DNA from: Nocardioides xinjiangensis
Lineage (GTDB): Bacteria > Actinomycetota > Actinomycetes > Propionibacteriales > Nocardioidaceae
Length of the DNA stretch: 64,000 nt
Assembly (NCBI RefSeq): GCF_017916455.1
Contig: NZ_JAFMSY010000003.1
Location: 248,001 to 312,000, forward strand
Direction: 5' to 3'
This document shows positions 26,356 through 34,504 of the stretch, piece after piece. The translations under genes were made by a program, and so were the position numbers. The notes below the pieces were generated by a model. That model saw nothing but the letters and a program-made list of their open reading frames with translations. It did no database searches and had not been told where the DNA came from. The stretch's first letter is position 1. Each line of letters starts with the position of its first letter.

Positions 26356-27527
26356 CCCAGGACCCCTACGAGATCCTCGGCGTCTCGCGCGACGCCAGCG
26401 CGGACGAGATCAAGAAGGCCTATCGCAAGCTCGCGCGGCAGCTCCACCCCGACGTCAACCCCGACCCGGAGACCCAGGAGCGGTTCAAGGACGTCTCCCG
26501 CGCCTACGAGGTGCTGAGCGACCCGGGCAAGCGCGCGGCGTACGACCGTGGCGGCGACGCGTTCAGCCAGGGCTTCGGCGGCGCCGGCCAGGGCTTCAGC
26601 TTCACCGACATCATGGACGCGTTCTTCGGCGGCGGTGCCCCCGGCGGCGCGCAGACGCGCGGGCCCCGCTCGCGTGCCCGGCGCGGGCAGGACGCGCTGA
26701 TCCGCCTCGACGTCGAGCTGGCCGAGGCGGCCTTCGGCGTCACCCGCGACATCAAGGTCGACACCGCGCTGCGCTGCGAGGCGTGCGCGGGCGAGGGCAC
26801 CGCGCCCGGCACGTCGCCGGTCACCTGCGAGACCTGCCACGGCCAGGGCGAGGTCGCCGTCGTGCAGCGCTCGTTCCTCGGCGAGATCCGCACCCTGCGC
26901 CCGTGCGCGGCGTGCCGCGGCTACGGCTCGATCATCCCCGACCCGTGCCGGGAGTGCTCCGGCGACGGCCGGGTGCGCTCGCGTCGCACGCTGACCGTGA
27001 AGATCCCGGCAGGCGTCGACCACGGCACCCGGGTGCAGCTCACCGGCCAGGGCGAGGTCGGTCCCGGCGGCGGGCCGGCCGGTGACCTCTACGTCGAGAT
27101 CCACGTGGAGCCGCACAAGACGTTCACCCGGCACGGCAACGACCTCCACACCACGGTGTCCCTGCCGATGACGGCGGCGGCGCTCGGCACCCGGCTCACG
27201 CTGCCGCTGCTCGAGGCCGACCTGCCGCGCTCGGAGACGCAGTCGGGCGACGCCGGCACCACGACGACCTACGACCTCGAGGTGCATCCCGGCACCCAGT
27301 CGGGCAGCGAGCAGGTGATCCGCGGCTTCGGGGTGCCCAGCCTGCGCGGCGGGCGCGGCGACCTGGTCGTCAGCATCGTCGTGGAGACGCCGACCCGGCT
27401 CGACGCGCGCCAGGAGGAGCTCATGCGCGAGCTGGCGGCGATCCGCGGCGAGGAGCAGCCCGACGGCAAGAACGAGGCCCCGCACAGGTCGATGTTCGGC
27501 CGGCTGCGCGACGCGTTCCAGGGCTGA
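26352..27527 (+). CDS. dnaJ: Molecular chaperone DnaJ
   Basis: A 391-residue type I Hsp40. The J domain (residues 4-68) has the HPD motif in [14 protein letters not shown] Gly/Phe-rich region follows ([14 protein letters not shown]), then four CxxCxGxG zinc repeats beginning [24 protein letters not shown] and CRECSGDG, and the C-terminal substrate-binding domains. It stimulates DnaK ATPase and hands over unfolded proteins. This copy sits in the hrcA operon, as the second DnaJ of actinobacteria does, and so is probably controlled by HrcA. Confidence 0.97.
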   Translation: MTQDPYEILGVSRDASADEIKKAYRKLARQLHPDVNPDPETQERFKDVSRAYEVLSDPGKRAAYDRGGDAFSQGFGGAGQGFSFTDIMDAFFGGGAPGGAQTRGPRSRARRGQDALIRLDVELAEAAFGVTRDIKVDTALRCEACAGEGTAPGTSPVTCETCHGQGEVAVVQRSFLGEIRTLRPCAACRGYGSIIPDPCRECSGDGRVRSRRTLTVKIPAGVDHGTRVQLTGQGEVGPGGGPAGDLYVEIHVEPHKTFTRHGNDLHTTVSLPMTAAALGTRLTLPLLEADLPRSETQSGDAGTTTTYDLEVHPGTQSGSEQVIRGFGVPSLRGGRGDLVVSIVVETPTRLDARQEELMRELAAIRGEEQPDGKNEAPHRSMFGRLRDAFQG

Positions 27528-27530
27528 GGC

Positions 27531-28271
27531 GTGTCGCTCCCGGTCCACCTCGTGCCGTCGCTGGCGGGGGTCGCCGCCGGTGCGGTGGTCGAGGTGTCCG
27601 GCGACGAGGCGCACCACGCCGTCGCCGTGCGCCGGCTGCGCGAGGGGGAGCGGCTGGTGCTGACCGACGGCCTCGGGACCTCCGTCACGGGCACCGTCGC
27701 CTCGACCGGCAAGCGGGTGCTCACCGTGTCCGTCGACGCCGTGGCGCTCGAGGAGCGGCCGTCGCCGGCGATCACGGTGGTGCAGGCCCTGCCGAAGGGC
27801 GACCGCGGGGAGCTCGCGGTCGAGGTGCTCACCGAGGTGGGGGCGGACCGCATCGTGCCGTGGGCGGCGTCCCGCTCCGTCGCCGTCTGGAAGGGCGAGC
27901 GGGCCGCCAGGTCGCACGCCAAGTGGCAGGCGACGGCGCGCGAGGCCGCCAAGCAGTCACGGCGTTCGTGGCTGCCGACCGTCGCGCCGCTAGCGTCGAC
28001 GGCCGAGGCCGCCGATGTCGTCGCGGCCGCCGACCTGGCCGTCGTCCTCCACGAGGACGCCGACGTGCCCCTGGCCGCGCTCGACGTGCCGGCCTCCGGT
28101 CGGGTGGTCGTCGTGGTCGGCCCGGAGGGCGGCATCGCCGACGACGAGCTCGCCACGCTCACCGACGCGGGCGCCCACGTCGTACGTCTGGGCGCGGAGG
28201 TGCTGCGCACCTCCACCGCCGGCGTCGTGGCGGTGGCCGCGCTGCTGGCCCGTACGCCGCGCTGGTCCTGA
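27531..28271 (+). CDS. rsmE: 16S rRNA (uracil-1498-N3)-methyltransferase
   Basis: A 246-residue SPOUT-fold RNA methyltransferase that methylates U1498 of 16S rRNA with SAM. The N-terminal PUA-like part has GDEAHHAVAVRRLREGERLVLTDG. The knotted C-terminal domain has VVVVGPEGGIADDELATL and LRTSTAGVVAVAALL, both SAM-binding signatures of the family. It begins 3 nt after dnaJ with a GTG. The hrcA-dnaJ-rsmE order is widespread in Gram-positive bacteria. Confidence 0.95.
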   Translation: MSLPVHLVPSLAGVAAGAVVEVSGDEAHHAVAVRRLREGERLVLTDGLGTSVTGTVASTGKRVLTVSVDAVALEERPSPAITVVQALPKGDRGELAVEVLTEVGADRIVPWAASRSVAVWKGERAARSHAKWQATAREAAKQSRRSWLPTVAPLASTAEAADVVAAADLAVVLHEDADVPLAALDVPASGRVVVVVGPEGGIADDELATLTDAGAHVVRLGAEVLRTSTAGVVAVAALLARTPRWS

Positions 28272-28286
28272 GCGGCGTCAGGTCGC

Positions 28287-29276
28287 CTACCGCACGGTGA
28301 TGGTCTTGGTGTCGACGGCCGGTCCGGGGCCCTCCGTGCCACCGCTGGGGTCGTCGGTCTCGCAGCGCAGCGTCACCTCGCCGGTGATGCCGTCGAGCGG
28401 CAGCTCGGCCTCGAAGGGGAAGAGCCGGTTCCCCATCCAGGCCTCCGCCTGGTAGCCGCCCGCGGCGAGCTCCTCGCGGCCGCGGAGGATCCGGCACGGA
28501 CCCGAGGCCTCGACCGAGTTGGCCACCCCGGTGATCGCCAGCGCGTCGCCGCTGACGGTGTCGCCCTCTGCGGGAGAGGTGATGCTGACGAGGTTCAGCG
28601 TGCGCAGCGCTCGCGCCGCCTCGAACGGGGCGTCGGTCGGCAGCCCGAAGAGGCGCGGCGGGGCGTCGGTGCGCTCGACCACCACCGGGACGCGGTCCTG
28701 CTGCACGCCCTGCAGCGTGTAGACCAGCTGCTGCAGCGCCAGCCTGGCCTCCCGCCTCGACATGCCGTCCGGCGCCTCGGTGAAGGCGTCGGTCGGGACC
28801 TCGACGAGCAGCACGCCGTCGGTGGCGGTGACGGCCGCGATGTCGACGGCCGGCCAGAGCGTCCGGTAGTCGGGGTCGTCGGGCTGCCCGCCGCCGGCCA
28901 CCAGCCTCGCGGCCTCCGTCAGCGGGTCGCCCTCGACCCGGTGGAACTCCCGGAACAGCACGGTGCGCCCGCCAGGCCCGTCGCCGGCGAAGTAGACCGG
29001 CACCGCGGTGCCGGCCGCGCCGTCGGTCGGCGCGTCGGTCCCGGGCGACGTCCCCGGCGTCTCGGAGGTCCCCGTCGGGTCCGTCGGGTCCGTCGGCTCC
29101 GGCTCGCTCGGCTCGCCGCCCGGCTCGGGGGTCGCGGTCTCCTGCCCGGTCGGGTCGGACACCGGCGCCTGGTCTCCGGCGCTGCACGCGCCCAGCGCGA
29201 GCGCACCGGCCACGACCACGGCGGCGGCGCCCGCCCGGCGTCGTACCCGTCGGGTCGGGGAAGCAAGGAGCGTCAT
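28287..29276 (-). CDS. GerMN-domain lipoprotein
   Basis: A 329-residue secreted lipoprotein. The signal peptide ends in a lipobox (ALALGACS, Cys near 29), so it should be anchored on the outer membrane leaflet. A Pro/Thr/Glu/Asp-rich linker (29-75) follows, then a GerMN domain (about 76-200, VPVYFAGD to VEVPTDAF and LALQQLVYTLQ). A Gmad2-like immunoglobulin domain ends the protein (VSITSPAEGDTVSGDALAITG). Despite the sporulation name, such proteins are found in non-sporulating actinobacteria. The ATG at 29276 gives the full signal peptide. Confidence 0.88.
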   Translation of the reverse strand: MTLLASPTRRVRRRAGAAAVVVAGALALGACSAGDQAPVSDPTGQETATPEPGGEPSEPEPTDPTDPTGTSETPGTSPGTDAPTDGAAGTAVPVYFAGDGPGGRTVLFREFHRVEGDPLTEAARLVAGGGQPDDPDYRTLWPAVDIAAVTATDGVLLVEVPTDAFTEAPDGMSRREARLALQQLVYTLQGVQQDRVPVVVERTDAPPRLFGLPTDAPFEAARALRTLNLVSITSPAEGDTVSGDALAITGVANSVEASGPCRILRGREELAAGGYQAEAWMGNRLFPFEAELPLDGITGEVTLRCETDDPSGGTEGPGPAVDTKTITVR

Positions 29277-29339
29277 GGTCGCCACCGTACGGCCAGCCGG
29301 CGTCCGCGGATCCGCGCACACGCCGCCTCGTACGGGCCG

Positions 29340-29345
29340 TACGAT
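29340..29345 (+). promoter_or_regulatory. -10 hexamer of the HIT gene (leaderless)
   Basis: TACGAT ends 6 nt before the ATG at 29352. Confidence 0.5.
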
Positions 29346-29351
29346 GACGCG

Positions 29352-29705
29352 ATGAGCGCCACGTCGCACGACTGCGTCTTCTGCAAGATCGTCGCGGGCG
29401 AGATCCCCGCCGACGTGCTGGGCCGCAACGACCACGCCATCGCCTTCGCCGACCTCGCTCCGCAGGCACCGTTCCACGCCCTGGTCGTGCCGCTCGAGCA
29501 CCACGAGGACGCCGCCGCGTCCGCTGCCGCCGACCCGGCGATCATCGGCCACCTGGTCACGCTCGCCGACGAGGTGGCCAAGGCGTCCGGCAACGAGGAC
29601 TACCGGCTCGTCGCCAACACCGGCGCCGGTGCCGGCCAGACGGTCTTCCACACGCACCTGCACGTGCTGGGCGGCTCGTCGAGCATGACCGAGACGCTGG
29701 TCTGA
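29352..29705 (+). CDS. HIT family nucleotide-binding protein
   Basis: A 117-residue histidine-triad protein of the HinT type, which hydrolyses nucleoside phosphoramidates or related adenylates. CVFCKIVAGEIPADVL is the usual N terminus with its CxxC pair. The catalytic triad is HTHLHVLGG near the C terminus (HxHxHxx). The frame is open further upstream, but the ATG at 29352 gives the family start and has a -10 hexamer 6 nt before it. A copper monooxygenase gene starts 5 nt after its stop. Confidence 0.93.
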   Translation: MSATSHDCVFCKIVAGEIPADVLGRNDHAIAFADLAPQAPFHALVVPLEHHEDAAASAAADPAIIGHLVTLADEVAKASGNEDYRLVANTGAGAGQTVFHTHLHVLGGSSSMTETLV

Positions 29706-29710
29706 GCGGC

Positions 29711-30964
29711 ATGCGCCGCGCCCGCTCGCGCTCCGCCCCCGCGGCGCTCCTCGCCGCCGCGCTGCTGGCCCTGTCGGCCTGCGGCGGTGACGGCGCCGCC
29801 CGGTCCGCCGGCTCCGGGACCGGCACGACCGAGCCCGACGCGCAGGGCGGGGGCGGTGCCGCCGCTGCGTCCGACGACGGGGCGAGCGCGGACGCCGGGG
29901 GGGACGGTGCCGGCCACGGCGGCCACCACGCCGAGCCGGCCCGGTCGAAGCCGCTGCGCGCGGGCGAGAGCCGGACGACCGTCGCGATGCCGGGCAGCTA
30001 CACGCCGTCCGCCCCCTACGGCACCGGCACCGACGACTACCGCTGCTTCCTGCTCGACCCCGGGCTGGACCGCGACACCTGGCTCACCGGCACCCAGGTG
30101 CTCCCGGGGAACCCGGACGTGGTCCACCACGTGATCCTCTTCCAGGTCCCGCCGGAGCAGGTCGCCGCGGCCGAGGCCAAGGACGCCGCCGAGGAGGACG
30201 AGGGCTGGACCTGCTTCGGCGGCACCGGCCTCGACCGGTTCCAGGACGTCGACCGGTCGTCGTGGATCGGCGCCTGGGCACCGGGCGGCACCGAGTCGGT
30301 GACCAAGGCGGGGTTCGGCGTACGCCTCGCCGAGGGCAGCCGCATCGTCATGCAGGTCCACTACAACCTGCTGGCGGGCCAGCCGCCCGACACCTCGGCG
30401 GCCCAGCTCCGGCTCGCCCCGGGCAGCCGGGACTACCAGGCGCTCAGCACGATGCTGCTGCCGGCGCCGGTCGAGCTGCCGTGCCGGCCGAAGCACTCCG
30501 ACAGCCCGCTGTGCGACCGGCCGGCGGCCGTGGCGGACGTCAAGGAGCGCTTCGGCGCCGAGGGCAGCACCGCCGACCTGCTCCACCTGCTGTGCGGCGG
30601 CGAGCCGCGAGCCAGCGAGGTGCAGTCGTGCGTCCGCACGCTCGGCGAGCCGATCACGATCCACGGGGTCGCCGGCCACATGCACCTGCTCGGCCGGTCG
30701 CTGCGGATCGAGGTCGACCCGGGCACCCCCCGGGCGCGCACCATCCTCGACATCCCGGTGTGGGACTTCGACGACCAGGGCAGCCGGTCGATCGAGCCGG
30801 TGCACCTCGAGCCGTTCCAGCAGGTGGAGGTCACCTGCCGCCACGTCCAGTGGCTGCGCGACAGGCTGCCCGCCTTCGAGGGCCAGCCCGACCGCTACGT
30901 CGTGTGGGGCGAGGGCACCACCGACGAGATGTGCCTCGGCATGCTGCAGGTCACCCGCCCCTGA
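29711..30964 (+). CDS. Secreted lipoprotein with copper type II monooxygenase domain
   Basis: A 417-residue lipoprotein with a signal peptide and lipobox (LLALSACG). A Gly/Ala/Asp-rich linker with a GHGGHH cluster leads to a domain like peptidylglycine alpha-hydroxylating monooxygenase. VVHHVILFQV near 140 corresponds to the first copper-site His pair, and IVMQVHYN to a further His region. GHMHLLG matches the HxH pair of the second site, and DEMCLGML its Met ligand. All expected copper ligands appear present, so it may be an active ascorbate-dependent hydroxylase outside the membrane. The substrate is unknown. Confidence 0.78.
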   Translation: MRRARSRSAPAALLAAALLALSACGGDGAARSAGSGTGTTEPDAQGGGGAAAASDDGASADAGGDGAGHGGHHAEPARSKPLRAGESRTTVAMPGSYTPSAPYGTGTDDYRCFLLDPGLDRDTWLTGTQVLPGNPDVVHHVILFQVPPEQVAAAEAKDAAEEDEGWTCFGGTGLDRFQDVDRSSWIGAWAPGGTESVTKAGFGVRLAEGSRIVMQVHYNLLAGQPPDTSAAQLRLAPGSRDYQALSTMLLPAPVELPCRPKHSDSPLCDRPAAVADVKERFGAEGSTADLLHLLCGGEPRASEVQSCVRTLGEPITIHGVAGHMHLLGRSLRIEVDPGTPRARTILDIPVWDFDDQGSRSIEPVHLEPFQQVEVTCRHVQWLRDRLPAFEGQPDRYVVWGEGTTDEMCLGMLQVTRP

Positions 30965-30975
30965 CCGCCCCTGAC
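30955..30975. repeat. 10-bp duplication at the monooxygenase stop codon
   Basis: CGCCCCTGAC occurs twice in tandem (30956-30965 and 30966-30975). Each copy contains a TGA; the first is the stop codon. Confidence 0.6.
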
Positions 30976-31017
30976 CGCCGGCCCGCTCGCCCCGTCCACC
31001 GGCGGTCGCGGCACTCC

Positions 31018-31089
31018 GGGCAACGCCACCGAAGGTGCACTCCCGCCCCCACCGGCGGGGGCGGGAGCGCGTACGTGGTGGCGTTACCC
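31018..31089. other. Nested inverted repeat between the monooxygenase gene and phoH
   Basis: Outer arms GGGCAACGCCACC (31018-31030) and GGTGGCGTTACCC (31077-31089) pair with one mismatch. Inside, CTCCCGCCCCC (31040-31050) pairs perfectly with 31057-31067 over a 6-nt loop. It probably terminates the preceding gene; the outer arms make it larger than a simple terminator. Confidence 0.6.
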
Positions 31090-31188
31090 GGGGACGGGGG
31101 GCGCGGCGGGGGACCGCGCGGCCGCAACGGCGAACGGGGGGCGGCACGGGTCACCCCGATTCAGGTGGGCCGCGCGCCGGCCGGTCGG

Positions 31189-31194
31189 TAGCAT
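31189..31194 (+). promoter_or_regulatory. Candidate -10 hexamer of phoH
   Basis: TAGCAT lies 18 nt before the ATG at 31213, with GGAGGG just after it, giving a short leader. Confidence 0.35.
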
Positions 31195-31212
31195 GGAGGG
31201 CCTCTGACACCG

Positions 31213-32292
31213 ATGGGAAGGCCGCCCGACCCGGGCATCATGACTGAGACCAACCACGCAGGTTCCTCGCAGGACCGTCCGACGCACACCGTCGTCGTCC
31301 CCAACAGCATCGACATGGTCTCGGTCCTGGGTCCGGGCGACGAGCACCTCCGCCTCATCGAGCGGGCCTTCGAGGCCAGCGTCCACGTCCGGGGCAACCG
31401 GATCACCCTGGCCGGCGAGTCCGCCGAGGTCGCGATGGCCGAGCGCCTCCTCGACGAGGTCGTCACGCTCGTCCGCACCGGCCAGGGCGTCACCGCCGAG
31501 ACCGTCGAGCGGATCATCCAGATGCTCCGCACGGAGACGCAGGAGCGGCCGGCCGACGTGCTGAGCCTCAACATCCTGTCCAACCGCGGCCGCACCATCC
31601 GGCCCAAGACGGTCAACCAGAAGCGCTACGTCGAGGCCATCGACAAGAGCACCATCACCTTCGGCATCGGGCCCGCCGGCACGGGCAAGACGTACCTCGC
31701 GATGGCGAAGGCGGTGCAGGCGCTGCAGGCCAAGGAGGTCAACCGGATCATCCTGAGCCGGCCGGCCGTCGAGGCGGGCGAGCGGCTGGGCTTCCTGCCC
31801 GGCACCCTGAGCGAGAAGATCGACCCCTACCTGCGGCCGCTGTACGACGCGCTGCACGACATGGTCGACCCCGAGACGATCCCCAAGCTGCTGTCGGCCG
31901 GCACCATCGAGGTGGCGCCGCTGGCGTTCCTGCGTGGTCGCTCGCTCAACGACTCCTTCATCATCCTCGACGAGGCGCAGAACACCACGCCGGAGCAGAT
32001 GAAGATGTTCCTCACCCGCCTCGGCTTCGGCTCGCGCATCGTCGTCACCGGCGACACCAGCCAGGTCGACCTGCCGTCAGGCACCCAGTCCGGCCTCCGG
32101 GTCGTCGAGGGCATCCTCGAGGGCGTGGACGACATCACCTTCTGCCGCCTGACCGGCACCGACGTCGTCCGGCACCGCCTGGTCGGTCGCATCGTCGAGG
32201 CCTACGAGGTCTTCGACGCCGAGCGCGAGGCCAGCCGCCCCAAGTCCAAGGTGGCGAAGGCCGAGCGCGACCGGCCGCGGGGCCCGCGATGA
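31213..32292 (+). CDS. phoH: PhoH-like ATPase
   Basis: A 359-residue PhoH protein. The N-terminal KH-like part includes [21 protein letters not shown]. The P-loop ATPase domain follows with [18 protein letters not shown] (Walker A), [21 protein letters not shown] (Walker B) and [12 protein letters not shown]. It is linked to RNA metabolism with YbeY in many bacteria. Two starts are possible: 31213, with GGAGGG upstream, and 31240 (MTETNHAG). It overlaps ybeY by 4 nt, opening the conserved phoH-ybeY-CBS-era cluster. Confidence 0.95.
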   Translation: MGRPPDPGIMTETNHAGSSQDRPTHTVVVPNSIDMVSVLGPGDEHLRLIERAFEASVHVRGNRITLAGESAEVAMAERLLDEVVTLVRTGQGVTAETVERIIQMLRTETQERPADVLSLNILSNRGRTIRPKTVNQKRYVEAIDKSTITFGIGPAGTGKTYLAMAKAVQALQAKEVNRIILSRPAVEAGERLGFLPGTLSEKIDPYLRPLYDALHDMVDPETIPKLLSAGTIEVAPLAFLRGRSLNDSFIILDEAQNTTPEQMKMFLTRLGFGSRIVVTGDTSQVDLPSGTQSGLRVVEGILEGVDDITFCRLTGTDVVRHRLVGRIVEAYEVFDAEREASRPKSKVAKAERDRPRGPR

Positions 32293-32750
32293 GCATCGAG
32301 GTCCTCAACGAGTCGGGCCTCGAGCTCGACGTACGCCGGCTGTCGCACCTGGCGCGCTTCGTGATGGAGCAGATGCGGGTCCACCCGCAGGCCGAGCTGT
32401 GCATCAAGGCCGTCGACGAGGAGACCATCGCCGAGCTCAACGAGCAGTGGATGGAGAAGGAGGGCCCGACCGACGTGCTGGCCTTCCCGATGGACGAGCT
32501 GCGCCCGGGCAAGGTCAACGAGGAGCCCGAGGAGGGCGTGCTCGGCGACCTGGTGCTGTCGCCGGCGGTCGCCGAGCGCCAGGGCGAGGAGGCCGGTCAC
32601 GGCCGCGAGGCGGAGATCGAGCTGCTGACGGTGCACGGCATCCTGCACCTGCTCGGCTACGACCACGCGGAGCCCGACGAGCACGCCGTGATGTTCGGCC
32701 TGCAGGGCGAGCTGCTGGAGAAGTGGCGCGCCGTCGCCGCCTCCGCCTGA
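32289..32750 (+). CDS. ybeY: Endoribonuclease YbeY
   Basis: A 153-residue zinc-dependent RNase needed for 16S rRNA 3'-end maturation and ribosome quality control. The metal motif HGILHLLGYDH supplies H116, H120 and H126. TDVLAFPMDE and LGDLVLSP are the other conserved segments. The ATG overlaps the phoH stop (ATGA). Position and length are standard. Confidence 0.97.
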   Translation: MSIEVLNESGLELDVRRLSHLARFVMEQMRVHPQAELCIKAVDEETIAELNEQWMEKEGPTDVLAFPMDELRPGKVNEEPEEGVLGDLVLSPAVAERQGEEAGHGREAEIELLTVHGILHLLGYDHAEPDEHAVMFGLQGELLEKWRAVAASA

Positions 32751-32771
32751 GCGCTCCCGACCGGACACCCC

Positions 32772-34088
32772 ATGACCGCTGACATCTGGCAGCTCGGCAC
32801 CGCCGCCCTGCTCGTGCTGCTCGCCGGCCTGTTCTCCGCGGCCGACGCCGCCCTCGGCAGCTTCTCGCGCGCCCGCGCGGAGGAGCTGAAGGCCGAGGGC
32901 CGGGCCGGCGCGACCCGGCTCGTGCTGCTGCTCGGCGACCCGGCGCGCTACCTCAACACCGCGCTGATGCTCCGGCTGCTGTGCGAGATCAGCGCCATCG
33001 TGCTCGTCGCCACCTGGGCGCGCGACGCCTACCACGGCTCGCCCGTCCCGACGTTCCTCACCACCATCGGCGTGATGCTGGTGGTGTCCTTCGTGGTGAT
33101 CGGGGTGGCGCCGCGCACCATCGGACGCCAGCACGACGTGAAGGTGGCGCTGGCCTCGGCCGGCCCGCTCTCGCTCGTCACCACCATCCTCGGGCCCGTC
33201 CCGGCGCTGCTGATCCTGCTCGGCAACGCGATCACCCCGGGCCGGGGCTTCAGCGAGGGCCCGTTCTCGACCGAGACCGAGCTGCGCGAGCTCGTCGACC
33301 TGGCCGAGGCCTCGGCGGTCATCGAGTCGGGGGAGCGCCGGATGATCCACTCGGTGTTCGAGCTCGGCGACACCATCACCCGCGAGGTGATGGTCCCGCG
33401 CCCCGACGTGGTCTACATCGAGCGCCACAAGAACCTGCGCCAGACGCTGTCGCTGTTCCTGCGCAGCGGCTACTCGCGCATCCCGGTCATCGACGACAAC
33501 CTCGACCACATCGTCGGGATGGCCTACCTCAAGGACGTGGTGCGGCGCGACTTCGAGGCACCCGACGTCGAGTTCACCCAGCGCGTGGACGAGGTGATGC
33601 GCCCGGTTCACTACGTCCCGGACTCGAAGCCGGTCGACGCGCTGCTGACGGAGCTCCAGGCGCGACGCCAGCACATCGCGGTGGTCGTCGACGAGTACGG
33701 CGGCACGGCCGGCCTGATCACGATCGAGGACGTGCTGGAGGAGATCGTCGGCGAGATCACCGACGAGCACGACGTCGCCGAGGTCGAGGTCGAGCACGTC
33801 GACGGCGGGGCGATCCGCGTCTCGTCCCGCTACCCGGTCGACGACCTCGACGAGCTCGTCGGCTTCCCCGTGGAGGACGACGACGTCGACAGCGTCGGCG
33901 GGCTGATGGCCAAGCACCTCGGCAAGGTCCCGATCCCCGGCTCGGTCGTGGAGTGCCACGGCCTGCGGCTCGAGGCGGAGCGCGCGACCGGTCGCCGCAA
34001 CAAGATCGAGACGGTGCTCGTCACGGTGCTGCCCACCGCGGACGACGGCGCCACCGACGACGCGGCGCTCTCTAGACTCACGCCATGA
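32772..34088 (+). CDS. Hemolysin-family CBS-domain membrane protein
   Basis: A 438-residue protein of the CNNM/CorC family. The N-terminal DUF21 region (about 1-180) has four hydrophobic segments. A CBS pair follows ([35 protein letters not shown] and later [32 protein letters not shown]). The C-terminal CorC/HlyC domain has the [17 protein letters not shown] segment. Relatives take part in magnesium homeostasis, and haemolytic activity is not implied. It lies in the phoH-ybeY-era cluster as in mycobacteria. Confidence 0.93.
   Translation: MTADIWQLGTAALLVLLAGLFSAADAALGSFSRARAEELKAEGRAGATRLVLLLGDPARYLNTALMLRLLCEISAIVLVATWARDAYHGSPVPTFLTTIGVMLVVSFVVIGVAPRTIGRQHDVKVALASAGPLSLVTTILGPVPALLILLGNAITPGRGFSEGPFSTETELRELVDLAEASAVIESGERRMIHSVFELGDTITREVMVPRPDVVYIERHKNLRQTLSLFLRSGYSRIPVIDDNLDHIVGMAYLKDVVRRDFEAPDVEFTQRVDEVMRPVHYVPDSKPVDALLTELQARRQHIAVVVDEYGGTAGLITIEDVLEEIVGEITDEHDVAEVEVEHVDGGAIRVSSRYPVDDLDELVGFPVEDDDVDSVGGLMAKHLGKVPIPGSVVECHGLRLEAERATGRRNKIETVLVTVLPTADDGATDDAALSRLTP
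34073..34078 (+). promoter_or_regulatory. -10 hexamer of the deaminase homologue (leaderless)
   Basis: TAGACT inside the end of the CBS-protein gene, 6 nt before the ATG at 34085. Confidence 0.45.
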
Positions 34089-34462
34089 CCGACCTGTCCG
34101 GCGACCTGAGCGCCGAGGACGCCAAGCTCCTGACCCTCGCCCGCGCCACCCGAGCCCGCGCTCGCGCCGCGGAGGGCGCCGCGGTGCGCGACCTCGACGG
34201 GCGCACGTACGCCGCCGCGAGCGTGGACCTCGAGCACCTGCGCCTGTCCGCGCTCGAGGTCTGCGTCGCGATGGCGGTGTCGTCGGCCTCGGCGGGGCTC
34301 GAGGCGGCCGTCGTCCTCGTCGACACCGGTGCGGCGAGCGCCGAGGTCGACCTGCGGGCGGCTCGCGACTTCGCCGGCACCGACGTGCCCGTGCTCGTCG
34401 GCGACGTGGCGGGGCGGCTGCACACCCGGACGACCACGGCTGGGACGACCACCGGCCGGTGA
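34085..34462 (+). CDS. Cytidine-deaminase-like protein without the zinc motif
   Basis: A 125-residue protein with the length and position of the deaminase-like gene found between the CBS protein and era in other actinobacteria. RTYAAASVDLEHLRLSALEVCVAMAVSSA fits the second strand and first helix of the fold. The catalytic His/Cys-Ala-Glu and the PCxxC zinc motif are absent, and VLVDTGAASAEVDLRAARDF lies where the second would be. It is therefore probably not an active deaminase. The ATG overlaps the preceding stop by 4 nt. Confidence 0.7.
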   Translation: MTDLSGDLSAEDAKLLTLARATRARARAAEGAAVRDLDGRTYAAASVDLEHLRLSALEVCVAMAVSSASAGLEAAVVLVDTGAASAEVDLRAARDFAGTDVPVLVGDVAGRLHTRTTTAGTTTGR

Positions 34463-34491
34463 GGCGCTCGCGCACCGTCGGCGGGACTCGC

Positions 34492-34497
34492 TAGCGT
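34492..34497 (+). promoter_or_regulatory. -10 hexamer of tmsA (leaderless)
   Basis: TAGCGT ends 7 nt before the GTG at 34505. An earlier in-frame GTG (34496) overlaps the hexamer and is less likely to be the start. Confidence 0.5.
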
Positions 34498-34504
34498 GAG
34501 CGCC

